From Billgrantia antri (GTDB lineage Bacteria > Pseudomonadota > Gammaproteobacteria > Pseudomonadales > Halomonadaceae), in assembly GCF_019430905.1 (NCBI RefSeq), contig NZ_JAHYCA010000003.1, positions 124,001-188,000 on the forward strand: a stretch of 64,000 nt of DNA. The letters run 5' to 3'. The notes beneath the pieces are model-generated. The model did no database searches. It saw only the letters and a list, made by a program, of their open reading frames with translations, and was not told the DNA's origin. The first letter of the stretch is position 1. Each line of letters begins with the position of its first letter. Shown piece by piece: positions 8,289 to 17,800 of this stretch. The position numbers and the translations under genes were made by a program.

Positions 8289-9358
8289 CCCGCCCACTGC
8301 TCTGGCTGCTCCTTGGCCTGTGGAGCCTGGCCGCCACGGCCGAGGAGACCCTGCACTACCCTGCCGACCCGGAGGCCGAACCAGCCCAGCCGTTGATCAT
8401 CCACGCCGCCCTGGACCTGCCTCACGCGCGCCCCTTGCTTGAGGCATTCCATCGTCACCATCCGAACATCGAGCTGACCTACCGCAACTTGACGACCCTG
8501 GAGCTGCACCAGCACTTCCTGGACGCACCGGATGCCGCCGACGTGGTGCTCTCTTCGGCCATGCCCTGGCAGTACCATCTCGCCAACGACGGCCATGCCC
8601 AGCCGCTCGAAAGCGACGTGGCCCGACGCTGGCCGGCATGGGCACAGTGGCGCGGCGAGCTGTTTGCCTTCACCTTCGAGCCGATCGTGATGGTGGTGCA
8701 TCGCGACCTGATCGAACGCTTCGGCGAGGTGCGCAGCCATGGCGACCTGCTCGAGCTGCTGAGCGACCACGCCGACGCCTTGGCCGGCCGCATCGTTACC
8801 TACGATCCGGTACGTAGCGGCGCGGGCTATACCTATGCCATCGAGGAGTCGCGACTCTCGCCGCGTTACTGGGACCTGGTTTCGTCCTTGGGACGCGCCC
8901 GCACGGTACTCACCGGCACTACCGGCGAGATGCTCAGCGGGCTAGAAGAGGGACGCTACCTGCTAGGCTACAACCTGCTCGGCAGCTACGTGCGCGACGC
9001 GGTGGCCAATCACCCGCAGCTGGTCATGGTGGTGCCCGATGACTATGCGCTGGTTACCCAGCGCCTGGCCTTCATTCCACGACTGGCGCCGCATCCCGAA
9101 TCGGCCGCCCTGTTCATGGACTACCTGCTCAGCGAAGCCGGCCAGCGCGTGATTGCCGAGCAGACCCACCTGGGGGCCATGCATCCCGCCCTGTCCGGTC
9201 CAGGCACCGCCGGCGCCCTGCGCGACGAAGTCGGCGACGCCCTGCGCCCGATAGCGATCGGTCCCGGCCTGCTCGCCACCTTGGACCGGCTCAAGCGCGA
9301 GGCCCTGCTGGCCCGCTGGCGTCGCGAATTCCAGCGCGAAGTGCCGGCGCTACGCTGA
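8285..9358 (+). CDS. Periplasmic solute-binding protein co-transcribed with the TctDE-like system
   Basis: The 357-residue protein has a signal peptide (LLWLLLGLWSLAATAEE) and an extracellular solute-binding fold of the iron/sulfate/polyamine type: LIIHAALDLPHARPLLEAFHR, a VVLSSAMPWQ segment, and TYDPVRSGAGYTYAIEE, which resembles the ligand loop of Fbp-like receptors. It is not related to TctC. No permease or ATPase gene is nearby, and it overlaps the sensor kinase gene by ATGA, so it may be a sensory binding protein that presents ligand to the kinase rather than a transport receptor. That role is inference. Confidence 0.8.
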   Translation: MTRPLLWLLLGLWSLAATAEETLHYPADPEAEPAQPLIIHAALDLPHARPLLEAFHRHHPNIELTYRNLTTLELHQHFLDAPDAADVVLSSAMPWQYHLANDGHAQPLESDVARRWPAWAQWRGELFAFTFEPIVMVVHRDLIERFGEVRSHGDLLELLSDHADALAGRIVTYDPVRSGAGYTYAIEESRLSPRYWDLVSSLGRARTVLTGTTGEMLSGLEEGRYLLGYNLLGSYVRDAVANHPQLVMVVPDDYALVTQRLAFIPRLAPHPESAALFMDYLLSEAGQRVIAEQTHLGAMHPALSGPGTAGALRDEVGDALRPIAIGPGLLATLDRLKREALLARWRREFQREVPALR

Positions 9359-9371
9359 ATTCCAGAGCACT

Positions 9372-9809
9372 TCACTCAGGCGAAAGTTGCACCTCCGCCA
9401 CGCCCTGCCCCAGCATGTCGAGTTCTGCGGCCGCACGTCGCGAAAGATCGATGACCCGACCGCGCACGAAGGGCCCGCGATCGTTGATACGCACCACCGT
9501 CTCGCGGCCGTTGTCCAACCGCGTCACCCGGACGCGGGTGCCGAATGGCAGGCTGCGGTGCGCCGCCGTCAGCGCGTTGCGGTCGTGGGTTTCGCCACTG
9601 GCGGTGCGCCGGCCATGATAGCGGTCGGCATAGAACGAGGCCTGCCCCCGCTCGCCATGCCAGCCGGATGGCGCCGAGGCTCGCTCGACGACCTCTCGGC
9701 CGTCGCGACCGGCACAACCGGATATAAAGAGCAGTATCAGAAGCGCCAATGCACCTCGCAGCACGCGAGGCGCAATCGGGCCGGCACCAAAAACCGTAGG
9801 TGAGAGCAT
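9372..9809 (-). CDS. RlpA-like septal ring lipoprotein
   Basis: The 145-residue protein has an N-terminal hydrophobic segment and a lipobox (LLFISGC, Cys near residue 31), so it is probably lipid-anchored. The double-psi beta-barrel follows: [47 protein letters not shown] and [16 protein letters not shown], the RlpA signature. RlpA enzymes cleave naked glycan strands at the septum. A SPOR domain is absent, making this a short form. It converges with the solute-binding gene (13 nt apart). Confidence 0.88.
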   Translation of the reverse strand: MLSPTVFGAGPIAPRVLRGALALLILLFISGCAGRDGREVVERASAPSGWHGERGQASFYADRYHGRRTASGETHDRNALTAAHRSLPFGTRVRVTRLDNGRETVVRINDRGPFVRGRVIDLSRRAAAELDMLGQGVAEVQLSPE

Positions 9810-9858
9810 CCTATCAATCCCGATGAAACGTCCCTAACGGACCCGGCCCGACATTAAC

Positions 9859-9882
9859 GGCTTGCCCCGGGCGGGGCAAGCC
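9859..9882 (-). terminator. Hairpin after the sodium-dependent transporter gene
   Basis: A 10-bp GC-rich stem (GGCTTGCCCC / GGGGCAAGCC) lies just past the stop of the minus-strand transporter gene. The downstream T-run is weak (GTTAATG), so termination strength is uncertain. Confidence 0.55.
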
Positions 9883-9888
9883 CATGGC

Positions 9889-11352
9889 TCAGCCAGCCAG
9901 GGTGCGCCTTAGCCTGGGGCTAAGCAACTCGCCGATCAAGGTAATCAGCGCCAGCACGGCGAGCAGCCACGGCCAGTGCAGACCGAACTGCAGGCGCGCG
10001 ATACCCAGTGCATCGACGAAGATCACCATGATGCCCAGCGGGCTAACGTAGCGCACCATGAACAGCCACAGCACATGCCAGTGCGGCGCCAGGCCCAGCT
10101 CTTCGCGAAAGGTTTCGCTCTTGAGCACGAAACCGGCCAGCAGCACCATGCCCAGGCCGCCGAGCGGCATCATCCAGCGCGAGGTGAGATAGTCCAGCCA
10201 GTCGAAGAAGTGACGGCCGCCCAGGGTCCAGTCGGCGCCCAGGTTGAAAGACAACATCGCCAGGGTGCTCACCAGCCACAGCACGATGCCGGTACCCCAG
10301 GCCGCGGTGCGCCGGGTGATACCCTTGTTGTCAACCAGCCAGGAGACGGTGGCCTCGACCATGGAGATCGACGAGGTCAGCGCCGCCATCGAGAGCATGA
10401 CGAAGAACAGCACGCCGAACAGCGTGCCCAGCGGCATCGCCTGGAACGCCAGCGGCAGGCTCATGAACAGCAGCCCCGGGCCGCCTTCCGGACTCATGCC
10501 GTTGGCGAAGATGATGGGGAAGATCGCCAGGCCCGCCATCAGCGCCACCAGCGTATCGGCAATAGCGACGCTGAAGGTGGTACGCCCGATCGAAGCACCC
10601 TCCGGCAGGTAGCTGCCATAGGTGAGGATGGCACCCGAGGCCAGCGACAGGGTGAAGAAGGCATGGCCCAAGGCGGCCAGCATGCCCTCGCTGGACAGAC
10701 TGCCGGTGTTGAACGAGAACAGGAAGCTCCACGCCTCGCCGAAGCCGCCCGAGAACGCGCCGTAACCGATCAGGATAAGCAGCATGATGACCATGCCCGG
10801 CATCATCCAGCTGACGCTCTTCTCGATGCCCGCCTGAACGCCCTTGCCCACGATCAGCATGGTTACGAGCGTCACCAGGGTGCTCCAGAAGCCCAGGTTG
10901 AACGGGTTCTCGTTGTTGGCGACGAAGATCGCCGCCATGTCGTCGACGCCCGAGCCATTCAGGCCGCCACTCAGCATCTTCCACAGGTAGGAGAACGACC
11001 AGCCGGCCACGACCACGTAGAACGAAAGGATCATGAAGCCGCACAGCATCGCCATCCAGCCCAGCAATGACCAGGCAGAGCTTCTGCCGGACTCCGTCAC
11101 CACCCGGCGCACCGCGTCGATGGGGCTGCCCCGACCGCGCCGGCCAAAGGCGATCTCGGTCATCATGACCGGCACACCCACCGCCAGAATGCACACGAGA
11201 TAGACCAGCACGAAGGCGCCGCCGCCATGCTCGCCGGTCATGTAGGGGAACTTCCAGATATTTCCCAGGCCGACGGCGGAACCCGTCGCCGCCAGTACGA
11301 AGCCCCAGCGGCCTAGCCACTGGGCGCGGGGTTGTTGCTCGGTCGTCATCAC
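9889..11352 (-). CDS. Sodium-dependent (NSS/SNF family) transporter
   Basis: The 487-residue polytopic protein carries the neurotransmitter:sodium symporter signature GSAVGLGNIWKFPYM near residue 22 and about 11-12 membrane helices; it resembles bacterial amino acid symporters such as TnaT, MhsT and LeuT. Helix 6 (LASGAILTYGSYL) contains the unwound region that lines the substrate site. It is a single gene with its own hairpin behind it, next to hpd. Substrate is unknown; tryptophan or tyrosine would fit the neighbouring aromatic gene but that is only suggestive. Confidence 0.9.
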   Translation of the reverse strand: MMTTEQQPRAQWLGRWGFVLAATGSAVGLGNIWKFPYMTGEHGGGAFVLVYLVCILAVGVPVMMTEIAFGRRGRGSPIDAVRRVVTESGRSSAWSLLGWMAMLCGFMILSFYVVVAGWSFSYLWKMLSGGLNGSGVDDMAAIFVANNENPFNLGFWSTLVTLVTMLIVGKGVQAGIEKSVSWMMPGMVIMLLILIGYGAFSGGFGEAWSFLFSFNTGSLSSEGMLAALGHAFFTLSLASGAILTYGSYLPEGASIGRTTFSVAIADTLVALMAGLAIFPIIFANGMSPEGGPGLLFMSLPLAFQAMPLGTLFGVLFFVMLSMAALTSSISMVEATVSWLVDNKGITRRTAAWGTGIVLWLVSTLAMLSFNLGADWTLGGRHFFDWLDYLTSRWMMPLGGLGMVLLAGFVLKSETFREELGLAPHWHVLWLFMVRYVSPLGIMVIFVDALGIARLQFGLHWPWLLAVLALITLIGELLSPRLRRTLAG

Positions 11353-11473
11353 GTCACCAGGGAGTCGTTGTTATGAACTGACGCAGCAATATGCCCGGTG
11401 CAACACCGAGATTGCAACGACATTTTCTTGTACTAATTGGAGTGCTCAGGATTTCATCCTGAGTCGTATGAGA

Positions 11474-11506
11474 AAGCGGCTCCCATCCACGCGATGGGAG
11501 CCGCTT
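11474..11506 (-). terminator. Terminator hairpin after hpd
   Basis: A perfect 14-bp stem (AAGCGGCTCCCATC and its complement) with a 5-nt loop lies 6 nt past the hpd stop; the minus strand continues with TTTCTC. Likely intrinsic terminator. Confidence 0.75.
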
Positions 11507-11511
11507 GCCGA

Positions 11512-12612
11512 TCAATCCGCCTTGAGCACCCCGCGACGAATCTGATCCTCCTCGATGGATTCGAACAAGGCCTTGAAATTGCCCTCGCCGAAGCCGTCGT
11601 TGCCCTTGCGCTGGATGATCTCGAAGAAGATCGGGCCGATCACGGTCTCGGTGAAGATCTGCAGCAGCACGCCCTCATCCGGACCACCGTCGATCAGCAG
11701 GCTCAGCTCACGCAGGTCCTCGACGTTCTCTTCATGGTTGGGCACCCGCGAGTCGACTTTCTCGTAGTAGGTATCCGGCGTGGTGAGGAAGGTCACGCCA
11801 TTGGCGCGCAGCCCCCGCACGGTGGCATAGATGTCGTCGGTGGCCATGGCCAGGTGCTGGATGCCCTCGCCGTTGTATTCGCGAAGGAACTCGGCGATCT
11901 GGGAGGTATCATCGGCCGACTCGTTGATGGGAATGTGCATCTTGCCGCAGGGTGCGGTCATGGCGCGGGAGTGCAGGCCGGTCTTCTTGCCCTTGATGTC
12001 GAAGTAGCGGTTTTCGCGGAAGTTGGCGATTTCGGTATAGAAGTCGGCCCACTTGTCCATCTGGCCGCGGTCGACGTTATGGGTCAGGTGGTCGAGCACC
12101 TTCAGGCCCACGCTGTTGTCGTTGGGCGAACGGCCGGGAATCGGCTCGAAGTCGATGTCGTAGATGGTGCGCCCCTCGCTGTCGACCTTGTTGTCGACGA
12201 AATAGAGCAGCGAGCCGCCGATGCCACGCACGGCGGGAATGCCCACCTCTCCGGGGCCGATCGGGTTCTCCACCGCCTCGGCACCATGGGCCAGGGCGTA
12301 TTCGAAGGCCTGCTTGGCATCAGCCACCTTCCACGCCATGGCGCAGGCACAGGGGCCGTGAACCTTGGCAAACTCGGCGGCATGGCTGTCCGGCTCGGCG
12401 TTGAGCACGAAGTTGACGTTCTCCTGCTGGAACAGGAACACCTGCTTGGAGCGGTGCTTGCGGGTCTCGGTGAAACCCATGCGGTTGAACAGCGCACGCA
12501 GTTCCTCGATGCCTTCGGCGCTGGGTGCGCTGTATTCGACGAACTCGAAGCCGTTGGTACCGATCGGATTGTCTTGTGAGATCGGTGACACGGTCTTGGC
12601 GGGTGCGTTCAT
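11512..12612 (-). CDS. hpd: 4-hydroxyphenylpyruvate dioxygenase
   Basis: This 366-residue Fe(II) enzyme converts 4-hydroxyphenylpyruvate to homogentisate in tyrosine catabolism. The two vicinal-oxygen-chelate domains are visible. The iron ligands are the His in LDHLTHNVDRGQMDKWADFY, the His in GIQHLAMATDDI and the Glu in LQIFTETVIGPIFFE. I chose the ATG at 12612 because GGAGGA lies 6 nt upstream; the frame is open further upstream through the regulatory region. Two PhhR/TyrR-type boxes lie 168 and 240 nt upstream. The homogentisate pathway genes hmgA and fahA are not in the window. Confidence 0.95.
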   Translation of the reverse strand: MNAPAKTVSPISQDNPIGTNGFEFVEYSAPSAEGIEELRALFNRMGFTETRKHRSKQVFLFQQENVNFVLNAEPDSHAAEFAKVHGPCACAMAWKVADAKQAFEYALAHGAEAVENPIGPGEVGIPAVRGIGGSLLYFVDNKVDSEGRTIYDIDFEPIPGRSPNDNSVGLKVLDHLTHNVDRGQMDKWADFYTEIANFRENRYFDIKGKKTGLHSRAMTAPCGKMHIPINESADDTSQIAEFLREYNGEGIQHLAMATDDIYATVRGLRANGVTFLTTPDTYYEKVDSRVPNHEENVEDLRELSLLIDGGPDEGVLLQIFTETVIGPIFFEIIQRKGNDGFGEGNFKALFESIEEDQIRRGVLKAD

Positions 12613-12779
12613 TGCTTCCTCCAGGGGGTGGACATTGTTATGCAAGCGCAGAGTCTGCGTTGGATGCGGCACGCCTCGAGGTGCCGACTGGTGACTCCAG
12701 ACTAGTGCGCGCCCCCTCCCCGAGGAACGCCCCGCCGGCGTCTTTGAGAGCGCTGGCTGGGGATAACTGCACATCGATG

Positions 12780-12797
12780 TGTCAGAAGATCCTTACA
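12780..12797. promoter_or_regulatory. PhhR/TyrR-type box 1 upstream of hpd
   Basis: The site reads TGTCAG-AAGATC-CTTACA, against the TyrR/PhhR consensus TGTAAA-N6-TTTACA: 9 of 12 positions match with correct spacing. It lies upstream of hpd, and phhR is in the same window. Confidence 0.5.
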
Positions 12798-12851
12798 CCT
12801 GAGGTGATCGTGGCGCTGTGGCACTCCGTGCGGTGCGATATCGTGACAGTG

Positions 12852-12869
12852 CGTAAATATTTCCTTACA
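12852..12869. promoter_or_regulatory. PhhR/TyrR-type box 2 upstream of hpd
   Basis: The site reads CGTAAA-TATTTC-CTTACA, matching TGTAAA-N6-TTTACA at 10 of 12 positions. It shares the half-site CTTACACC with box 1, 72 nt away. The two are a plausible activator pair for hpd. Confidence 0.6.
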
Positions 12870-12892
12870 CCCTAACCCTCTGGGAGGCTTGA

Positions 12893-13501
12893 TTAAGGCA
12901 TCATCGCTCCACTCGCCAACCTCCATGCCACCCATGCCAGAATGATGCCGATCGCCAGGTCGATGGCCCGCCATACCAGCGGATTGGCCAGACGTGGGGC
13001 CAGCCAGCCGGCCGCCGCCGCCAGGCCGAAGAACCAGCCGAACGACGCCATCGCCGCACCGATGAAGAAACCCAGCGGGCTCGGCTGCACCGCACCGATG
13101 GCGCCGAGCAACACCACCGTTTCCAGATAGACCTGGGGGTTGAGCAGGGTCACCGCCAACGTCGCCGCCATGGCAGCCTGCCACGACTGCACCCTGCCAC
13201 CTCCCGCCGCCAGTGCCTGGCCGGCGACGACCCGACGAAACGCCAGCCACGCCTGCCAGGCCAGGAAGGCAGCACCTGCCCAACGCGCGCCTTCCATCAG
13301 GGCTTCTTGTTGAGCAATCAACACGCCGAGTCCTAGCACGCCCAGCCCCACCAGCAGCCAGTCGCAAAGTGCACAGACCCCAGCCACTAGCCAGGCGTTC
13401 TGCCGCCGCAGACTCTGCTGCAACACGAAGGCATTCTGCGCCCCGATGGCCACGATCAGTCCGGCACAGATCAACAGCCCGTTCAGCCATGACAACCACA
13501 T
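12893..13501 (-). CDS. argO: LysE/ArgO-family amino acid exporter
   Basis: The 202-residue membrane protein belongs to the LysE superfamily of exporters for arginine, lysine and toxic analogues. The N-terminal motif GLIVAIGAQNAFVLQQSLRR is typical of ArgO, and six hydrophobic helices are visible with the second family block TLLNPQVYLETVVLLG. I chose ATG 13501 (GGAGG 8 nt upstream) over an in-frame ATG seven codons earlier. It is divergent from an ArgP-type regulator, the classical exporter/regulator arrangement. Confidence 0.9.
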   Translation of the reverse strand: MWLSWLNGLLICAGLIVAIGAQNAFVLQQSLRRQNAWLVAGVCALCDWLLVGLGVLGLGVLIAQQEALMEGARWAGAAFLAWQAWLAFRRVVAGQALAAGGGRVQSWQAAMAATLAVTLLNPQVYLETVVLLGAIGAVQPSPLGFFIGAAMASFGWFFGLAAAAGWLAPRLANPLVWRAIDLAIGIILAWVAWRLASGAMMP

Positions 13502-13597
13502 CGCATCTTCCTCCCTGGCCAAGTCAGTGCTGCCAAGGCTAAGCTCGACAATGTAATTAATGAAATGAATAAAGCCACTAGGGAATTAGCAATACTA

Positions 13598-14533
13598 ATG
13601 CTTGACTACAAATTGCTCGAAGCGCTGGTGGTAGTAATCGATCAGGGAGGCTTCGAACGCGGGGCCCGTCACCTGGGATTGACCCAGTCGGCCGTGTCCC
13701 AACGCATCAAGCTGCTCGAGGCTCGCCTGGGCCAGCCGGTGCTGGTACGCAGCCCGCGCCTCGCTCCCACGCCACTGGGCCGACGGCTGCTCAACCACGC
13801 CCAGCAGGTGCGCCTGCTGGAGAGCGATCTGCTGGGCGAGGTGCCGGCACTGGGTGGTGGCGAGCAGCGACTGCGCCTGGCGATCAACGCCGACAGCCTG
13901 GCCACGTGGTGGCCGGAGGCCATCGGGCGCTTCTGCGAGGAACATTCCGTGCTGTTCGATCTGGTGGTGGAGGATCAGGAGGTAGCTCTCAAGCGCATGA
14001 GAGACGGTGACGTGGCCGGCTGCATCTGCGACTCACCAACGCCAGTGCAAGGCGCACGCAGTCATGCACTGGGCAGCATGCGCTATCGCGCCCTGGCCAG
14101 CCCCGCCTTCGTGGCGCGTCATTTCGCCGAGGGCGTGACGTCGGAGGCGCTGCGCCGGGCGCCGGCCATCGTGTTCGGCCCCGACGACCGCCTGCAGCAT
14201 CGCTACCTGGCCATGCACGGCGTCGAGCCACCCTTCCCCCACCACCTTTGCCCCTCTTCGGAGGGTTTCGTCGGCCTGGCCCTGGCCGGGCTCGGCTACG
14301 GCATGGTGCCGGAGCGTCAGGCCGAGCGCGAACTGAGCGAAGGCCGGCTGCAGGAGATCGACGCGGGACCGCACCTCGCCGAAGGCCGGCTGGTCGATCT
14401 TTCACCCGGCCAGGTGATCGACGTCCCGCTCTACTGGCACCACTGGCGCCAGGGCGGCAAGGTGCTCGACGCCCTCACCGACCACCTGCTGCGCCTGGGC
14501 GATGCCTGGCTCACGCCGCTATCCACGGCATGA
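13598..14533 (+). CDS. argP: LysR-family regulator of the ArgP/LysG type
   Basis: The 311-residue protein starts LDYKLLEALVVVIDQGGFER and has the LysR helix-turn-helix ARHLGLTQSAVSQRIKLLE, nearly the ArgP signature. A periplasmic-binding-like effector domain follows (residues about 90-300). I placed the start at 13598 by family comparison; the frame is open to an ATG at 13565 and neither has a clear ribosome site. Divergence from argO indicates it senses basic amino acids and activates export. Confidence 0.88.
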   Translation: MLDYKLLEALVVVIDQGGFERGARHLGLTQSAVSQRIKLLEARLGQPVLVRSPRLAPTPLGRRLLNHAQQVRLLESDLLGEVPALGGGEQRLRLAINADSLATWWPEAIGRFCEEHSVLFDLVVEDQEVALKRMRDGDVAGCICDSPTPVQGARSHALGSMRYRALASPAFVARHFAEGVTSEALRRAPAIVFGPDDRLQHRYLAMHGVEPPFPHHLCPSSEGFVGLALAGLGYGMVPERQAERELSEGRLQEIDAGPHLAEGRLVDLSPGQVIDVPLYWHHWRQGGKVLDALTDHLLRLGDAWLTPLSTA

Positions 14534-14538
14534 GCGAA

Positions 14539-14844
14539 TCACGAACCGCGTAGCTTGTCTTCTACGCTCGACACCTTGTCGGCCATGGACTGTTCGCGGT
14601 CGATGCGGGTGCCCAGCTTGATGGTGGTGGTGATGCGCGGCGCGCCCATCTCGTGCACCACCTCGTGGCAGCGCTTTACCACCGCCATCACCTCGTCCCA
14701 CGGCCCCTCGATGTTGGTACCGTAGGCATGCATGTGATGCTCCAGGCCCGAGGCCTCGATCACCCGCTGGCAGGCGGCGATCTGCGGCGAGACCGACACG
14801 CCCACTCCCAGCGGGACGACGCAGAGATCGATGATGACGTGCAT
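14539..14844 (-). CDS. MTH1187/YkoF-type thiamine-binding protein
   Basis: This 101-residue protein (MHVIIDLCVVPLGVGVSVS, then HMHAYGTNIEGPWDEVMAVVKRC and PRITTTIKLGTRID) matches the small ferredoxin-like MTH1187/YqgV family, some members of which bind thiamine or hydroxymethylpyrimidine. It is cytoplasmic and full length. It lies 38 nt downstream of the SMC-like gene and could be transcribed with it, though no functional link is known. Confidence 0.85.
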   Translation of the reverse strand: MHVIIDLCVVPLGVGVSVSPQIAACQRVIEASGLEHHMHAYGTNIEGPWDEVMAVVKRCHEVVHEMGAPRITTTIKLGTRIDREQSMADKVSSVEDKLRGS

Positions 14845-14882
14845 GGTTCTCTCCTCTCCGTTGTTTCGGACCTTGAATCGGC

Positions 14883-17800
14883 TCAGGTTGGCTCGGGCTC
14901 GCTGACGTGAATGCCGAACAGGCTGGCCTCGCCGGCGCTGCGGCCGAGGGATTCCGGCGCGGCGATGCGGCCATCGCGCACCATCACGTGGCCGCCCTGC
15001 CCCTGGGCACCGCCGATCACGCTGCCCACCAGGTAGGTGGGGAAGATGTCGGGGTCGTTCTCGTAGTTGGGGTTGTGGATCAGGCCGATCATCTGGAAGC
15101 GCCCGCGGGTGTTGCGCAGCGACTCCAGCGAGTCCTGGATCAGGCGGCGGTGCGAGAGCTTGGAGAACAGGCCGTCGAGCAGGATCACACTCTCGCGGCT
15201 GGTGCGCGCGCGGCGGCGATGGTGCCCCGGCAGTTCACGCAGCTCGCGCTCGATGGCGAACTCGGAGAGCTTGACCAGCCACATCAGCGATACCGCCTCG
15301 CGCTGGCCCTCCGACATCTCCTCGTTGAGCGAGAACAGCCGCCCGTGTGGGCGAATGGCGTCGTGCTTGAGGCGGATCGCCACGTCGTGGAACAGCCCGC
15401 GGTAGATGCGCCGGCGGATCTGGCGCAGCAGATCGTCGTCGCGCCGGCGCGCCTCGCCGTCGACCATGCCGCCGTCGCGCTCGGCGCGGCGGCGCATGGC
15501 GGCCTGGTGCTCGTCGATGTCGGCCAGCAGCGTGGCGATCAGGTCACGCAGCTGGTCGGGGCCAATCAGCGAGGCCTTGACCTCGAAGAAGGCGCCGCCC
15601 TCGCCGCTGCTCTTGGCCACGCGCTTGAGAATGTCGAGGTTGCCGGCAGCGTCCGAGATGATCGAGCTGAGGCGCTCCACCAGGGTACCTTCGATCTGCT
15701 CGCGGGAAGCATGCAGCCGTTCGACCCGTATCATGTGGTCGTCGAGCTGGCCGGCTAGCTGATCGTGCAGGCGCGAGAGGTCGTCCAGAGCCTCTGCGCT
15801 GGACTGGTTCGAGCTGGAATGACTCAGCCCTGCCAGACGGGCACGCTCGGTGTCGCTGAACATGCGGCTGTGGGCCGCTTCGGCCAGGGCCTCGGCCAGC
15901 TTGCGCTCGCCGCCTTCGACCTGGCGCGCCTGGCGCTCGCGGTTGCGCGCCTGCTCGCCCAGGTTGAGTTCGCCTAGGGCATCGACCAGGGTCTGCTGAC
16001 AGGCTTCCAGCGCCTCGATGTCGAACTCGTCATGCCCCTCGCTTGCGACCATGTCGTACCAGGCATCGAGCGCGGCGTTGCGCGCCGCGTGCTCGTCCGC
16101 CTCCCCGGGCCAGCGGCTGGCCTCGGCGAGATCGACCAGCGCCGCCAGGCGCCGCGGCCAGCCCTCGGGCAGGTCGCGCAGCACCCGCAGCCACTCCACC
16201 GCCAGTTGATCGATGCAGGCCAGCGCCCGGCGCTGCTCGGCCAGGCGTGCTTCCAGGGCGTCGCGCTCCTCTCCCCGCGCCTTGCGCATCTCGCGCAGCT
16301 CGCCCAGTTCGCGCCGCACCCGGGCGATCTCGCGCTCGAGCTTCTGGCTGCCGCCGGCGGCGTCGCGCACCTCCAAATAAGCGCGAATGCGGGTGAAGTC
16401 GAAGTCGGCACGGCGGGTCGCCCGTGCCTGGGCGGCTTCCAGCTCCTCCTGCACCTCGGCGGCAGTGGCCATGAAGTCGACGCCGCCCTCCGCTTCGAAG
16501 CGCGCCAGGGCACGCAGCCGGTCGCGCTCTCCGTCGCTAAAGATTCCGCGCAGCTGGGCTTCTGTCTCTTCCACCTGGCGCTTGAGCACCTCGCGCTGCT
16601 CCTCGGCGGCCTCCAGCCGAACGCTCGCCTCGCTCAGGTGGCGTTCGAGTTCGGCGAGGCGCGCCTCCAGCGCCTGCAGCCGCTCGACGCCGCCGGCGTC
16701 GCTGAACTGCTCGGCGGCGAGCCAGGTCTGGCCATGGGCCTCCAGCTCGCGAGCCGCCGCTTCGCGCATCGGCGCGAATTCGGCCAGCGCCGTCTCGGCC
16801 TCGAGCCGCGCCTCGGCGGCCTCCTGCTGGGCGATCTCGCCACCCTCCTGCAGGTAGCGCTGGTAGTCGTCGATACAGGCGAGTGCGGCGTCGGTTAGCC
16901 GAGGCGCCAGCTCCGTCTCTTGCGCTTCCAGCGCCGCCTGCCGCTCGGCCAGCGTCTCCAGGGCCACCTCGACCTGCGCCTCGTCGGCCTCTCGTGCGCG
17001 CAGCGCCAGGGCGAAGGTCTCGCCGTGGGGATCGAGCCGCTCGCACTCGACGGCCAGCGCCTTTTGCCGCTCGCGGTCGGCGGCCAGCCGCTTCTCGGTG
17101 GCCTCGCGCAGCGCTTCCAGATAGCTGGGGTCCAGCGCGGCCTTCACCGCCAGGGTCTCGACGCCGGCCACTGCGCCCAGGGGCGGTTCGCCCCGGCTCA
17201 GCAGGCCGGCCAGCGCCTCGGCTTCGAATACCGGCACCGCCAGGCCCGCCTCGATCAGCGTGGCGGCGGCCGTCTCGGCCGCCTCGCGACCGGCTATCAC
17301 CGGGGCGAACAGCACCCCGGCGGCCTGCACCAGCCACTCGCGGCGCTGCTCGGGGGTATGGGTCTCGACGTTGAGTACCGCATGCAGCGGCTGCCAGGCA
17401 ATGCCGGCTTCGTCCAGTTGACGATGGGCCTCGGCCTCCACCACGCGCCGCTCCAGCGGATCGCCGGAGAGGCTCTCCAGGTAGCGCTCGCGGGCAGCGA
17501 TGTCGGCTTCCAGCGCCTCCGCTTCGCGCAGCAGCCGCGGGTAGCGGCGCCGGGCATCGGCAAGCCACTTCTCCGGGGCCAGCTCGCTGCGCTCGGCGAA
17601 GTCGAGTCGCGCCCGGTGCAGCGTGCGCATGTGGTTCTCTTCATCGAGCAGACGCTTGCGCTCATCGCCCAGCTCGCGCTCCCGTTCGCGCAGGCGCGCG
17701 CGCAGGTGCACCGGCTCGTCGTCACCGTGCAGCTCAGCGTAATGACGTGCGGCCTCGGCCAGCGGTGCCAGACGGGCCAGTGTGCGCTCGGCCTCCTGAC

